A stretch of DNA of 64,000 bases. It comes from Stemphylium vesicarium. Taxonomy: Eukaryota > Ascomycota > Dothideomycetes > Pleosporales > Pleosporaceae. Below the pieces are notes generated by a model that was given only the letters and a program-made list of their open reading frames with translations, was not told where the DNA came from and did no database searches. The position numbers and the translations under genes are program-made. Location: the NCBI GenBank assembly GCA_004380135.1, contig QXCR01000001.1:1-64000 (forward strand), given 5' to 3'. Below, one piece after another: positions 1 to 11,107 of the stretch (positions within the stretch are counted from its first letter, which is position 1; every line of letters starts with the position of its first letter).

Positions 1-1
1 T

Positions 2-166
2 CTAGCTGCTCTAAAGGAGTTTGAGGCGCGTAGTGATGGGAAGAAGCTGAAGACGCGGGTGCGCGCTGAAGGAGGTGAGCCAACTCAAAGGCGCTGCGGG
101 CGGTGCAATCAGACTGGGCATAACGCGCGTACGTGTAAGCAAGGAGTAGAAGCAGACTCTGAATGA
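2..166 (+). mobile_element. 3' end of a zinc-knuckle transposase (probably pogo/Fot1-like)
   Basis: An open frame enters from the left edge and runs 54 codons to a TGA at 164-166. Its tail carries a CCHC zinc knuckle of spacing C-x2-C-x4-H-x4-C (CGRCNQTGHNARTC) followed nine residues later by the stop. A zinc knuckle this close to the C-terminus is common in the DDE transposases of pogo/Fot1-type elements in Pleosporales; a retrotransposon Gag would be the alternative, but Gag normally continues or is followed by Pol, and here noncoding DNA follows. The catalytic DDE part lies outside the window, so the family call is inference. This piece has no stops, unlike the DNA to its right, so it is either younger or less exposed to RIP. 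Confidence 0.5.
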
Positions 167-251
167 TATCTTAGGTTGCATTATTCTATACAGGGCCAAA
201 GTAGGCTGTTTTGCGCCAGAATAGGGTGAGTTTGGTGGGGGCTTGGCAAAA

Positions 252-285
252 GTGGCCGGCCAACCCGTGTGGCCGGCCAACCCGT
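252..285. repeat. Perfect 17-bp tandem duplication near the transposon end
   Basis: The 17-mer gtggccggccaacccgt occurs twice back to back (252-268 and 269-285) and is followed by TTAGGTACGT and then a sharp switch to AT-rich DNA. Its core GGCCGGCC is itself palindromic. Position suggests it belongs to the terminal inverted repeat of the element whose transposase ends at 166, but the other end is outside the window, so that cannot be confirmed. Confidence 0.6.
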
Positions 286-289
286 TAGG

Positions 290-1980
290 TACGTTATATC
301 TATTATATAAGTATATAACTACTAGATAGTATACTCTTATAATTACTATATTTAACTTTAAAATCTAAGAATTAGTACTAAATTCTTAAACTTTTAAGTT
401 ATTTATAAATTTCTATATTATACTTAACTTATCTTATCTATTACGCGCCTAGCTTATTTCTAAGAACTAACCCTAGGACCCTCTAAGGACGGACCTTCAC
501 AGTAGGTCCCACTAGGGCCTAGCACCGCGGCTGGCGTAGCCGGTGCGTGTCTTCCATTGGCTGCTGCTAACATGATGGCTTTTCTTAATCTTTTCGAAGC
601 GTTCCGTTGGTGAATACCTTCCACAGAGTCCGTGGGTGGTCAAAGTGTTATATGGGGTTCGGCGATACTTCTCTATTCCTAGTCCGTACTAAGGCAGGCG
701 AGGTATTATATAGTAGTAGGCCTATAGAGTTATCTAGTAACTAAGTAAGATAGTAGGTATTTAAGTAAAGACAATTTAATTCTATATAAATAATAGAATA
801 ACTAGTTAGTAATCTAGGTAAGAGATATAACTATAAGAGTTAACTATAATAAAAAAAAAACCCCCCTTTCTATTCTTATATCCTTATTGCTAAGTCCTAT
901 GTCCTCTTATACCTCCCTACTAAGCGGGAGGTTTAGGAGGGCGCTAGCCTCCCTTTATATAGTAGCCTCTTAGAGGCCCTATCTTAGTGAGATGCTAGTC
1001 ACGTAATCCGCGCGCCCCGCGCTAATTATTACCTAAGGATTTGTGCGACTGTTAGCTGCCAACATCGCATCCTTCGTCCAGGAGAGGCCTTTGCTTGTTA
1101 TCTGTAACATGAGCGTTTTAACTTTAAGTTATAATACTATTTTCCTCTCTTAAAATCTTTTCTTAAATTATTTAATCTTAGTAATTACTTAGCTTATAAA
1201 TAGAGTTACCTTATATATTATTATAAACTTTAAAGTTTACTATATTATCTAATTTCTATAAATATTAGATCTATCTAGCTTAGAAAATTCTTTACGCTAA
1301 TTTAATTTCTAATATTACTTAGAATAAGTATTCCTTTAATAATTAGTCTTACTATAGTATACTAAATTCTCCCCTTAAATATATAGAGTGTATGCGTCTT
1401 AGCTAGGTATATATAAATATATTATAGGCCTCTCTAGATAAAACTCGCGAAGAGTATTAACTAAAAGTAGATATAGACGAAAAGTTATTATCTAGAGTAA
1501 TTACGTGGATATTCCGTAATAAGAAGACTTTAGCGTAGGCTAATAAGCGCGCGTAAAGGAAAGCGCTCTACCTTACGTTAGAGCTAGAAGCTGAGGGTAA
1601 GAATATAAACGCGTAGTTCTTAGATTGTCTAGTAGCGTCTATTAGTATTATATATTTACTAATAATATAGTTTACTTTAGGTAGTATAGATAATATAGTT
1701 ACTACTTGTCACGAGATGCTACGAGCACGTGTTTAAGAGCTTACTAGAAGCGTTAATTGTAGCTACGTACGATATCTAGTGTAATACAAGACGTTGCGTA
1801 AAGAAATAGAAGCAGAATGCAGAGGCGGTGAGGAAATATGTGTAAGGCCCGTGCGTATGGCGCTCGGGCTTGGCTAGCCAATCAGCAGAATCCAGGTGCT
1901 TACGGAGCACCCGGCGTTGTAGAGCGTTCAAGTGTCAAGGGAACCACGGTGGTTATCGTGACAAAGGTTATTAACTAAAT
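290..1980. repeat. AT-rich, RIP-like decayed repeat DNA
   Basis: Composition changes abruptly after the transposon flank to TA-dinucleotide-rich sequence (ATAGTA, TATAAG, TTAACT strings) with no usable open frame on either strand. Islands of GC-richer sequence (about 480-660, 890-1120, 1690-1960) alternate with the AT-rich stretches. This is the signature left by repeat-induced point mutation (C to T in CpA context) on old repeats. Between 1440 and 1720 a heavily stop-broken stretch looks formerly coding, but I could not assign a family. A poly-A/poly-C run sits at about 849-868. Confidence 0.65.
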
Positions 1981-3330
1981 ATTATAGTTATTTAGTGTTA
2001 ATAGCACTAAATTAGGCTACTTTATACTTAATAACGCGGCTAATAATAATACTACTATTACTATACTTATAAAGATTTATAATTTCTTACTAGTCCACTG
2101 CCGCCTCCGCTATAGTCCCTATGTACTCAACCTTATTAGGTAGACGCTCCTTTAGGGTAATAACTAGTAGGCGTATAATAATGCGCCTAAAGAGCTTAGC
2201 GACGAGGTGAGGTTTATAAGAGAGTAGCGTAAAGATAGTCCTCTTAGCCTGCTACTTAACGTTACTAACTACATTAAAATACTATAGCAGTATAAGCTAT
2301 TTATTAATTTTTAATACCGCGCAAACGCTAACTTGTCCGTCAAATATCGTAAGATTTTTAAGGTCGTTAAGCCTGTTGTTACGCGCTAGAACTTATACTT
2401 TAGCTGCTTTGAGCGCGCAGTTACGCTGCAGTCTATAGTCAACGCTTACTGTCAACTCCATGTTACTAACACCGCCAATGCGGACGCCTACGCTGCTGCG
2501 AGCGGCAATAAAGAGCCTGACGCGTAGCGTTGGATGCACTTAGGTGGTCTTACTGCGGCTGATTAGCAGACTATTAACGAGTATCTCGCAATACTATAAC
2601 CGCTATAGTTAGCAATAAAGCGCCTTAAAGGTCGCGGTACCTATAAGCGATTTAGCTTACTTACTAAGGTAATCCCTATCTTTAAGACTATCTTATCTAG
2701 CTATAAGAAGCGCGTAGAGTCTTATAGTAGCGTTAATTACGACGAACTTAGTGCGCTAGAGGACTACATTACTATTAACCTCCGCGCTGCTTAGGCGAAG
2801 GCGAACAAGTACTTCATTAAGCTTGATGACTCCCCCGCCTACTATGCTGCTACCTCTCTCCAACATACAAACACTACTGCGACAACGCGTGGAGGGAGAA
2901 ACCAGAGTGGTTGGCAGCAGCGCAGTCGGCGTTTCAGATGCTGTGAGGCACGTACAAGGACAACCCAGCACCGCCGTCAGCGCTAGCGGCACCACGGACG
3001 CGTGTAAATAACGACCTTAACGACGCTATCGCGTCTATAATAGAGCCTTATTAAGGTGTTAGAGTTTCTAATAATTTAGACGAGTACACGCACTAGAAAC
3101 TTAAGCCCTAGGTCCCCTGTCGACAATCCAATCACTTATTAGCTCTCACGCCGCCGCGACTACCCCAACCTTACGCGCCTCGCGCTCGACGTCCTCTCTA
3201 TACCCGCCTCCAGCTGCGACTATGAGCGTATGTTTAGTAAGCTTAGCGATCTTTTGCGGCCAAAAAGGAGGAAGATCTTATCATAATTACTAGTAGTAAT
3301 ATAGTTAGTACGCGCTTAGTTAAATGCTAG
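1980..3330 (+). mobile_element. RIP-degraded hAT-family transposase relic
   Basis: Two stretches on the plus strand still read as hAT transposase. At about 2630-2873 a stop-interrupted frame gives YITINLRAA then a TAG and FIKLDDSPAYYAATSL, matching the conserved block before the dimerisation domain. At 3158-3291 the frame reads LTRLALDVLSIPASSCDYER and continues MFSKLSDLLRPKRRK before a TAA; this is the C-terminal hAT dimerisation signature. The pieces are in different frames and contain TAG/TAA codons that could derive from CAG/CAA by C-to-T change. Nothing here can encode a working transposase. Element boundaries are approximate and no terminal repeats or target duplication were found. Confidence 0.65.
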
Positions 3331-3833
3331 CTTTGGTATTAAAGGAGAGGCTGCAGAGTCTCTTCTTAGCGATAAGGTAATTAATAGCGTATATAACTTA
3401 GAGGATTAGCACGATAGCAATGTCTAATTTATATGTAAAAAAGTAATTAGATTAAATAAGCTACTTAATTAGTTTAGTTTGAGCCTTGCTAGAAGATAGT
3501 TTAATTAGTTTATTAAGATTTTTCCGCCTGCTTCTTGCAGTTCAATTCAAGCCAAGGGTTGCAAACTGAATTAACGGATTGTTGACATGTCTGCAAGGTA
3601 GAGTTAGCAAGCAATGAAACAAGCAGATTTTGATAAAGCTTTGCAGAAGAGAGGGTATTTCGGCGATAGAGTAAAGTAGCAGCTGATCATCGCACGTGCA
3701 GCCTAACCCGTGCTTCTATCTCTTGAGGTTTTATGTATGACGTGTAATAAGAGTAATAATACTACAATGGACTTGCTATATCGAGTGTTCTACAGCCTTG
3801 TCTTCCCAAAACAAAATTATAACCCAGGTTAAA

Positions 3834-6800
3834 TTACATCGCATTCCAATTCGAGATTACAGCTGCCTTTTCCTCTTGTGTGGCGTTCTCCATATCATGA
3901 GCCGCCTGCCGAAGTCTGATAAGATACAGTTCCGCCTGGAGGGAGGTAAGACGATCCTTGGACAATGCGCGCTCGATGCCCTTCAAGGTATAACCCGGTA
4001 AGCCCCAAATAGCTAGAAACGCGTCAGTACCTGCCATGAAACAAGCGTGTATCTGTCAAGCTGACCGGCCATTGTGTGGCAACCAAAGCCCCAAAGACCT
4101 CTTCCCACGCCTTTTGGAAAGCCCAAAGGACCTTCTATCTTGGCACCGAGATACGGGTGCTTCAGAAGCCCAGTAAAGGCTTCGTACAGACCGAGTGTGA
4201 GCTCCTATCAGGAATTGTGAGCTGCAGCATTTTGCATTGATGGCGACGTAACCCACCTTTCCAGCGACTTCAAGCCCGCTGCCCAAGCCAAGGATCTCGT
4301 CACGTCGCCTGTGTACTTCGTTGGTAATGAAGTACGAGGGCATGTTGCGAAAGCCGTTGGCAACATTGTAGAAGAACGCGACGGGGGCTTTGGATATCAA
4401 TATACTGACTCAAGACTAGTTTGGGACCGAAACTTACCTTTCAAACCCGTGATTGTCAAGTCTCCGGCGTAGTGAAGAGTCGCCGTGGCCACTTGGTGTG
4501 CACGCCCTCGCTCTGCCCCCTGTGTGGCTAGAAGAGTACGTATTTTGGCTGGTCCTCGCACGTCAGGAGCTTTGTTGAAATTGTCTTGCCAGTTCTCCGC
4601 ATACGACTTGTATGCCATCCTCTTAGCTAATTGAGCCAGCTGGATAGAGCTGAGCACATTCTCTTCAATCTGCTTGTCTACTTCATCCCCATCCGAGCTG
4701 CTTGGCGCCGTTCTTCCTTGGGTACTCTGTGACGTCCTTCTTCTCAGACGTTCGGAGAAATCAGTGGTATTCGTAGCGATAGTTGCAAAGAAGCCTGAGG
4801 CTGCAGCCAAAGCACCGATAGCCGGCGTTTCCGCTCCTTCGTGAATATCTAAACTAGTCAGCCAGCGGCTTGAAAACGTGTAGTTGAGACCTTACACCAG
4901 TGCCTATGGCGTATCCTAGCACAAATCAGCGTCAAAGAAATGATGAATGGAAAAGCAGGTAGATCACTCACAGCCTTAGTTGTTTCGGATGTATTAATTT
5001 CTGCTCTGCCAGAACACAAGCCGCGAGTCCACTGAGATGAACTCCGGAGGTCCTCTCATGCCACACCGCGAGGCGCCCAGGGCAGATATGACACCTCATC
5101 TCATCGACTCTCAGCGCCTGCATAAAATCGCGCACAGTCTCTACTGCTCCATCTTCTTCTGCGATGCGTGTCGCCATGTCTTTCACAGCTCTGTCGACTT
5201 CGGGTCTCAAAGCAAATTTGATGCTTTCAGCCAGTGTTTCAGGTGTCATCTTCTTGAAGGGAACAGGCTTCGGTCCGGCACCAGCTTTGGCTATCATTTG
5301 CCCCCAAAAAGGCTGATCACCGAAGAAAGGTACTACAACCGTTGCCTTACCAAGCGCTATGCCTGCTGCCGTTGTACCTGCGCCTCCATGATGCACTACG
5401 CATGAGACATTTTGGAAAAGCCAGTCCTATCCACATGCGTGAGCCAATGTGTTCAGCAATTTCATTTCATGAGTTTCATGTACTTACGTGAGGGCAATTA
5501 CCAATCATGTAGATGCTTTCAGGCACCAAGTCTATGCCCATGCGACCCCATCCTTTGGAAATAATGGCGCGCACTCCAGCTAACTCGACGGCTTCGAATA
5601 TGAGCTTGGTCAAGCGCAAAGGATCATCAACAACGATAGAACCGAACCCGATATAGATCGGAGTCGGGCCCTTATCAAGAAAGGCGACTAGGTCGTCGGG
5701 TGGCGAATAGGATGAGCCGGCCTTCAAGAAAGAGAAGCCCGTGACGTTGAGGTGGGAAGGCCAATCCGCTGGTTTGGGAATGAGAGTTTGAGACCAGAGG
5801 TAAGAGTGAGGAACTTGTAATCTTTGGAGCAATTGGAAACCCCATAGTGGGCTTATCTATGTTGCACAAAATGGTCAGCATGAGTAGAGCTATAATTGCA
5901 CTCGCTCATTCTTACGGTGTCCAGTTTCAAGGTGTGCGTTCGAAATTTGTTGATGAGATCTCCAAGGCTAGTTATATGCAGTCAGCGGTTTTCTTCTTGC
6001 ACTTGGTGCTCATATGCGTCTAATTCAGGCCTTACCCTTGCCAGGTCATTAACTCCATGATGGCGAAGCTGAAGTAGTTTGCCACAGATTCGTCAACGTC
6101 TCCGTATTCCATGGCGGCTAATGGATGATGGAAAGCTTTACTTGGCGACCAGGGCATGGTAAAAACGATGTGGAGTGGTATCCCGAGCTTTTCTGCGCAG
6201 TGAATATGGCCCATGGATGGTGGGTTGGCGATGATCACATCCGCAAGAAACAGGCTCTCGGTGTCGTCCACGTCGATTGCAGTGAGCTTAGGCCCTAATC
6301 CGTTTCCAGGCTCGATGCAACTCCGCCATGTACCTTCGAACATTTCTGCCATCTCCTTTCGTCTCCTGGCTATGTCGCCAGCCTTTATGCTCTCGATGCC
6401 CGGAAGTAAACCAGGGTTCTTCACCATGTATGCCATCAGCGCTTCTGGATCACCCCCGATGGAGAAGAACTCGAGGCCGTTATTTTCCTTTGTCGTGTCA
6501 ACAATCATATATATTCGAAGACGCCAGATAAGTCTTGACTCTACTTACCACAAATTCTTTGAAAGCTGGATGTGTGCATATTCGCACCCGATGTCCGTAA
6601 GGAGGTGCTTGAAGCAGTTTGGCGATTGGGATGAAAGGTTGGACGTCACCTCTGGAGCCACATATGTGGATTGCAATATGCAATCGTGGTGGTGAGATAG
6701 TTGCGCATTTCTCGCGGTCGAAGATTGGCCGCTGCGGTTCGCTAGTCCGGCATTTTCTGTTCACCAAGTCGAGTTGTGCTTTGTTGAACCAGTGCTCTAA

Positions 6801-6923
6801 GCGTTTAGGATTATGATGGAAACGAACAGCGACCTGGCCAAGCGTATTCACCCTTCCTGAAGACTTTGACTTCATGTCATGGAGCTGCCAACGTTTTGGA
6901 GAGTCAGAGAAACAAGATTGCAT
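3834..6923 (-). CDS. Sterol-type UDP-glycosyltransferase (GT1, GT28 N-terminal domain)
   Basis: The product should transfer a hexose from a UDP-sugar to a sterol or similar lipid, as in the catalytic half of fungal Atg26; no PH or GRAM domain is present, so it belongs to the shorter relatives. Nine exons fit: 6549-6923, 6036-6487, 5916-5967, 5488-5856, 4972-5426, 4438-4853, 4253-4387, 4066-4179 and 3834-4030, giving 854 aa. The GT28 N-terminal domain begins LHIAIHICGSRGDVQPFIPI near residue 83; FFSIGGDPEALMAYMVKNPG follows; the donor-sugar site is CPHDWLFQNVSCVVHHGGAG with TTAAGI. The C-terminal third is the fungal extension ending in WGLPGYTLKGIERA. The TGA after QLRL (4968-4970) lies inside a GTGAGT donor, so it is intronic. 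The exon 5/6 and 7/8 junctions are the least certain, because more than one splice fits. Confidence 0.85.
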
Positions 6924-7696
6924 TGTTGCAGGTTCGTTGCGTGGTTCGATGCGAGCAGCAATAACAAACCCTGAGGACTTGGTAGATGGGATTCCTATCT
7001 GGAGAGCTAAGGGATGAGTTCCATTGCGCGTTCTACAGCGCTGGCGTCAGGGACGCATCCAGGTCCCAACGTTGGGGCACCTGCAAAGGTCTTGGAGGCT
7101 GACGCGCCGAGCGAAAATCGGCCGACGCACATGTGAGATCCGTGTTGTTGTCCGGCTCACCCGAAACTCAATCCAAGCGCCACCCAAGAAATGTGTCGCC
7201 GTACCTCTAAAGCCCATCGTACATGCGACGCGGGACCTTCGGATGCGCAAATGCGCAGAAGAACTGCACACCTGGGAGCAGCGTCAGGTCAGCATCCTTC
7301 TGGCCATCTAGGCATAAGCCACCACCATCCTTGGGTCCTGTCCTTAAGTTAATCTAACGCAAGCCACTCTATCGCAATTGTATGGACATTCATACAAGGA
7401 AACCATGAATTTCAAGTTAGAATTTCCCGTCTTACGCACGTGTGCCTGCTCAAAGGTCAGACGATCGCTCTCAACTGCTCGCCTCAGTTCGGTTGCGTTG
7501 AGGTCATCAAGAATAAGGGCAGCACTAGCCCAGCGCATGCGGACTGTACTGCCAGAAACGCTCGGCCGATAACATTCCGCTTCTATGCACATTAAATGCA
7601 TCCCTTGGCGCTCTTTTTTGACATGCTTGGCCTATAGAACGCACAAGTTCCCTCTAATACCTGCTTCGCCCATCAGCGTGTGGCATTGCACATCCT
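6924..7696. other. Divergent intergenic region
   Basis: This 0.77 kb separates the divergent starts of the glycosyltransferase and the DUF2985-like gene and probably holds both promoters. Open frames in it are short, overlap on opposite strands and show no recognisable domain. I see no RNA gene or repeat. Confidence 0.5.
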
Positions 7697-8885
7697 TTGT
7701 CGCACGATACCTCGTCTCTTAAAGAAGCCATGGCAACGACGGGCATTCTCGGGCGCGCACGCGCAGCATCCGTTTCGTTAGCCAATGCGCCTCCTCAGCT
7801 CGGTATGTGGCAAGCAGTAGGCACGGCCATCGCACAGGCACCAAACTTGGGGGAGCTTCGAGAGCCGGAGTCCGGAGGGTCCAACATCACCTTCGATGCG
7901 CATGGCCACTCAGCCCGAATTGCACAGCCAGACGCGCAAGGCGAGCTTGTCTTGGTGAAGTCAAATACAAAAATTCTTGACGGGCTGGCCACGGAGGATG
8001 AAGCAACGCCTGTGCCTTCGAAACATCCTCATAGAGATCGACATGCCGCGCACTTCCGATCGCTTCATGAGAAACACAAATCTGATGTCAAGGAAAAATG
8101 GGGGCCGACAATCATGAACGGCTTGAAAGCTTTCTGGAGTTTCTTCAAAACACCCTCTGGGTTTTTGATCACCATCTACTTCCTCAATATTGTAGTCAGT
8201 CTTCGCTAAAGGGTGTGGGAGGGAGGGATGACTTTCTCTTTGTTAATACAACACAGGCTTGGGGCGCCATGCTCTTTTTCCTCATGTTAAAAGCCGCACC
8301 GGCAATGAACCACCCTACCGCCGATGACGATTACTCTCTCCGGAAAATCTGGCTCGAAATTGACAGTCAGATTCTGAACGCGCTCTTTTGTGTCACGGCT
8401 TTTGGGCTTGCGCCATGGCGCTTTCGTGATTTCTACTGGATGATCAAAGTTGTGCATTTACACGACAAGCCCGCCATGACGCGCTTAATGCAGCAAAACA
8501 AAGCGTGGTTTCGTCCGTCAGCAGAGTACGATGACCTCGAAATGGAGAAAGAGACTACCACCTTTACTGGCAAACGCGCACCGCCGACAGCATTATGGAA
8601 GCTTGCGTTCACTGTCGACATGATGGTTCTCAACACTCTGCTACAGGCAGTTCTTTCGTTCTTCATGTGGCATTATAATCGTTTCGACAGACCGACATGG
8701 GCGACTGGTGAGTCTGCACAAGAACGTGTTGTCTTGTCATCATCAGCTAATCCATGTACTTCACTGAAGGTACTTTTATTGGTCTTGGTTGTGGCACAGC
8801 AGCTCTTGCAGGACTCATGTCTTGGTGGGAGGGACGCAAGGTGAAGAAAATTGAGGGACCAGAGGTTAAAATAGTGGAGGCGTGA
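7697..8885 (+). CDS. DUF2985-like integral membrane protein
   Basis: Three exons, 7697-8194, 8257-8707 and 8770-8885, encode 354 aa (343 aa if the second ATG at 7730 is used; that ATG has a better context, gccATGg). A polar N-terminal region of about 135 residues is followed by hydrophobic segments: FLITIYFLNIVAWGAMLFFL, then around LNALFCVTAFGLAPWRF, around MVLNTLLQAVLSFFMW, and a final FIGLGCGTAALAGLM, ending with a basic tail. WGAMLFFLML followed by PWRFRD is the pattern I associate with fungal DUF2985 membrane proteins of unknown function. Introns are GTCAGT...CAG and GTGAGT...AAG. Confidence 0.7.
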
Positions 8886-9043
8886 TCTTTGAGACGGTTG
8901 AATATGCGGTGATAGAGCGAGCCACGTGCCTTGACATGTGCAGAACAAACAACGACTACACTACTCGAATGTACATAGTTAATTCGTTCGTTGTCAGCGG
9001 GTATGTCGGACACGTCCCATGAGGAAAGGCAACAATGCGTTTC

Positions 9044-10508
9044 TCAGACAATCTTAGTCGTATTCATCGCTTCCACCCATGGTTTCCAGAACTCCTCGAT
9101 ACCACGGTCATAGTTCCATCCCGTCCAGTTGTAGTTCGTCATACCCCACGTGTCGGGGAATCCCTGCACTCCTGATCTGATCCTGTACGAGCCTGCGATT
9201 GACCACATCATCCAGCTGACGTCGTGTTCGATGGTGTAATCCTTCAGACAATTCTGGAGGGTATTGTTGAATAGCGTCTCATCTTGGGCGCTGCCAAACT
9301 CGCTTAGGATGACTGGCGTTTCGCGTATGGCTTTAGGACAGTCCCCTGTGATGTTGCAGGCGGATGGTGCATCGATGCCCAGCGCATTGAATCCATTGCG
9401 ATAAAAGTTTGCCCTTACAATATCACACGTGCCGGTGTCGATGTCCTCGCTCATGCTGTAAAGATGGAGTTCCCAGACTAGTTTGTCGGCCCACGGATGG
9501 TCATCCAGGTTGAAGTAGACCGGATCGCGCCTCGCAGCGTCACGAATAGCCGTACACTTGTAGCATGGAGCGGTCAGGAGGTTCTTTCCGCTCGTCAAGG
9601 CAGATATATCTTGGCCGTACTGAAGCCCTCCCCAAAGTATCAGGAGTCCAGGATTGGCCTCGTGTATCGCGTCAGCACCGGCTGTCATGTTTCCGACCAT
9701 CGTATCCCAGTTGTAGTATAAGTCAGTGACATTCCATGATTCGCGGAGCTCGTTGCGAAGAGACATGCTGACTATGTTCGGGTGCTCCTTCGCCCAGTTG
9801 GCGACATAAGATAATCCACGACGCCAGTGTGTTGCGTTGAAGTGCAGATCGTCAAACCATGCAGTACCGTCGATGTGGGAGCAGCACCATTGGGCTTTTC
9901 CAGTGTGCACGTCTGGACTAATGAAGATGCCCTTGGTAGCGGCGATGCGGGCGATGTCGCTCCAGATCTCGAAACGAGTAGTCTGTGCAGTCCACCCAGG
10001 GTTCTTGTCGATGATCTCGTTGGTAACTTTTGTGCCATTGACGTAGCCCAGGGCGTTGATCATCCCAACTTCCAAAGGCACATCCTCGCCGTTTCGGTCA
10101 TATATCTGGTCGATCATTTCGATAGCGTAGCCCATGCGGATGTAGTTGAAGCCCACGCCTGCGATGTCATCAAGAATCTCATCGGCGGATGCCCACTCAA
10201 GACCTTCGGGGATCATGCTCTCGCCTGGGTGGATGTAAGCATACTTTCGCCAGGGAGTCGACGGCAGAGAGCTACATACCACTCATGGGCCAGTTGACAC
10301 CCGCCCATGTCGTCTTTTCACCGTTTACGTCGACAATATCTCTTCCCCGTGTACTATACGGGCCATTGAAAGATGGCGATGAGCTGTTGGCGACCTGTCT
10401 GCGCGCGCTGTACCCAAGAGTAGCTGCGCTCGGTATTTCCGGTAGAAAACTTGCCGATACGATGGTACCAGCGAGGACCGAGGTAAAGAGGATGCGTGAG
10501 CCCACCAT
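9044..10508 (-). CDS. Secreted GH5-family glycoside hydrolase
   Basis: Two exons, 10280-10508 and 9044-10224, encode about 469 aa; an ATG six codons upstream (10526) is possible. The N-terminus MVGSRILFTSVLAGTIVSA is a signal peptide, so the enzyme is probably secreted. GH5 hallmarks are visible: SMSLRNELRES contains the acid/base Asn-Glu, and PVILSEFGSAQD the nucleophile Glu. The start of the barrel reads WAGVNWPMSGESMIPEGLEW across the splice, as in fungal GH5 endo/exo-glucanase-type enzymes. Several N-x-T/S sequons (NATHW, NVTD, NMTA, NITG, NNT, NWTG) fit secretion. The exact substrate (beta-1,3/1,4-glucan or other) cannot be read from sequence. The intron (10225-10279) is GTATGT...CAG. 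Confidence 0.88.
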
Positions 10509-11107
10509 TTTCTCAAGATGAAGCACCAGATAGTCTACCGGATGCTGTACAACATCGTGGGTACATTAAGGCCTTTATAAGCCCTCGGTACATCCGTCAA
10601 GCTTGGCTAGCTGGGAAGAGCTTCATCTTGCGTCGGCAGGTTTTCTCAATGCATATCGAATACTGCTGATCCTCGTCACTCCGCGCCGGGGTAACGGATA
10701 AAAGCTGACCGAGCGAGGCTCACCTCCGCATTGCGGGGAAAATACGACGAGTTAGTACTTGGCGAACGAAGCAGTTTTCGACCAACACAGTTTGTGGCGG
10801 AAGCTTTACGCGATCCGGAGTAACAGCCTGACCAGCTAGTGCGTCGGTAGACGGGTGAAGACGACGGCATTGTTCATTGATCCTGAATGCTTTGTATCAT
10901 GGGTGGATGGTGCAGGATATACGAGTCATTGTAGAGCGGCCTGGTGCGGAATGCATCACTGCCCAGGTGGCCAGGTACCTAGGTACACACGGGTGGGGTC
11001 AAAAGCACGTGCGACGCGGTTCTAGCGCGTTTTCGGTTGCCCATCCGCCACAGGCCCAAACCAATGCGGACACCACGGACAACATACGACACACCCAAGG
11101 ACTAGCC

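Noticed and set aside
4968..5396. Glycosyltransferase ending at the TGA after QLRL
   Set aside because: The TGA lies in a GTGAGT donor and the C-terminal domain typical of the family continues in downstream exons.
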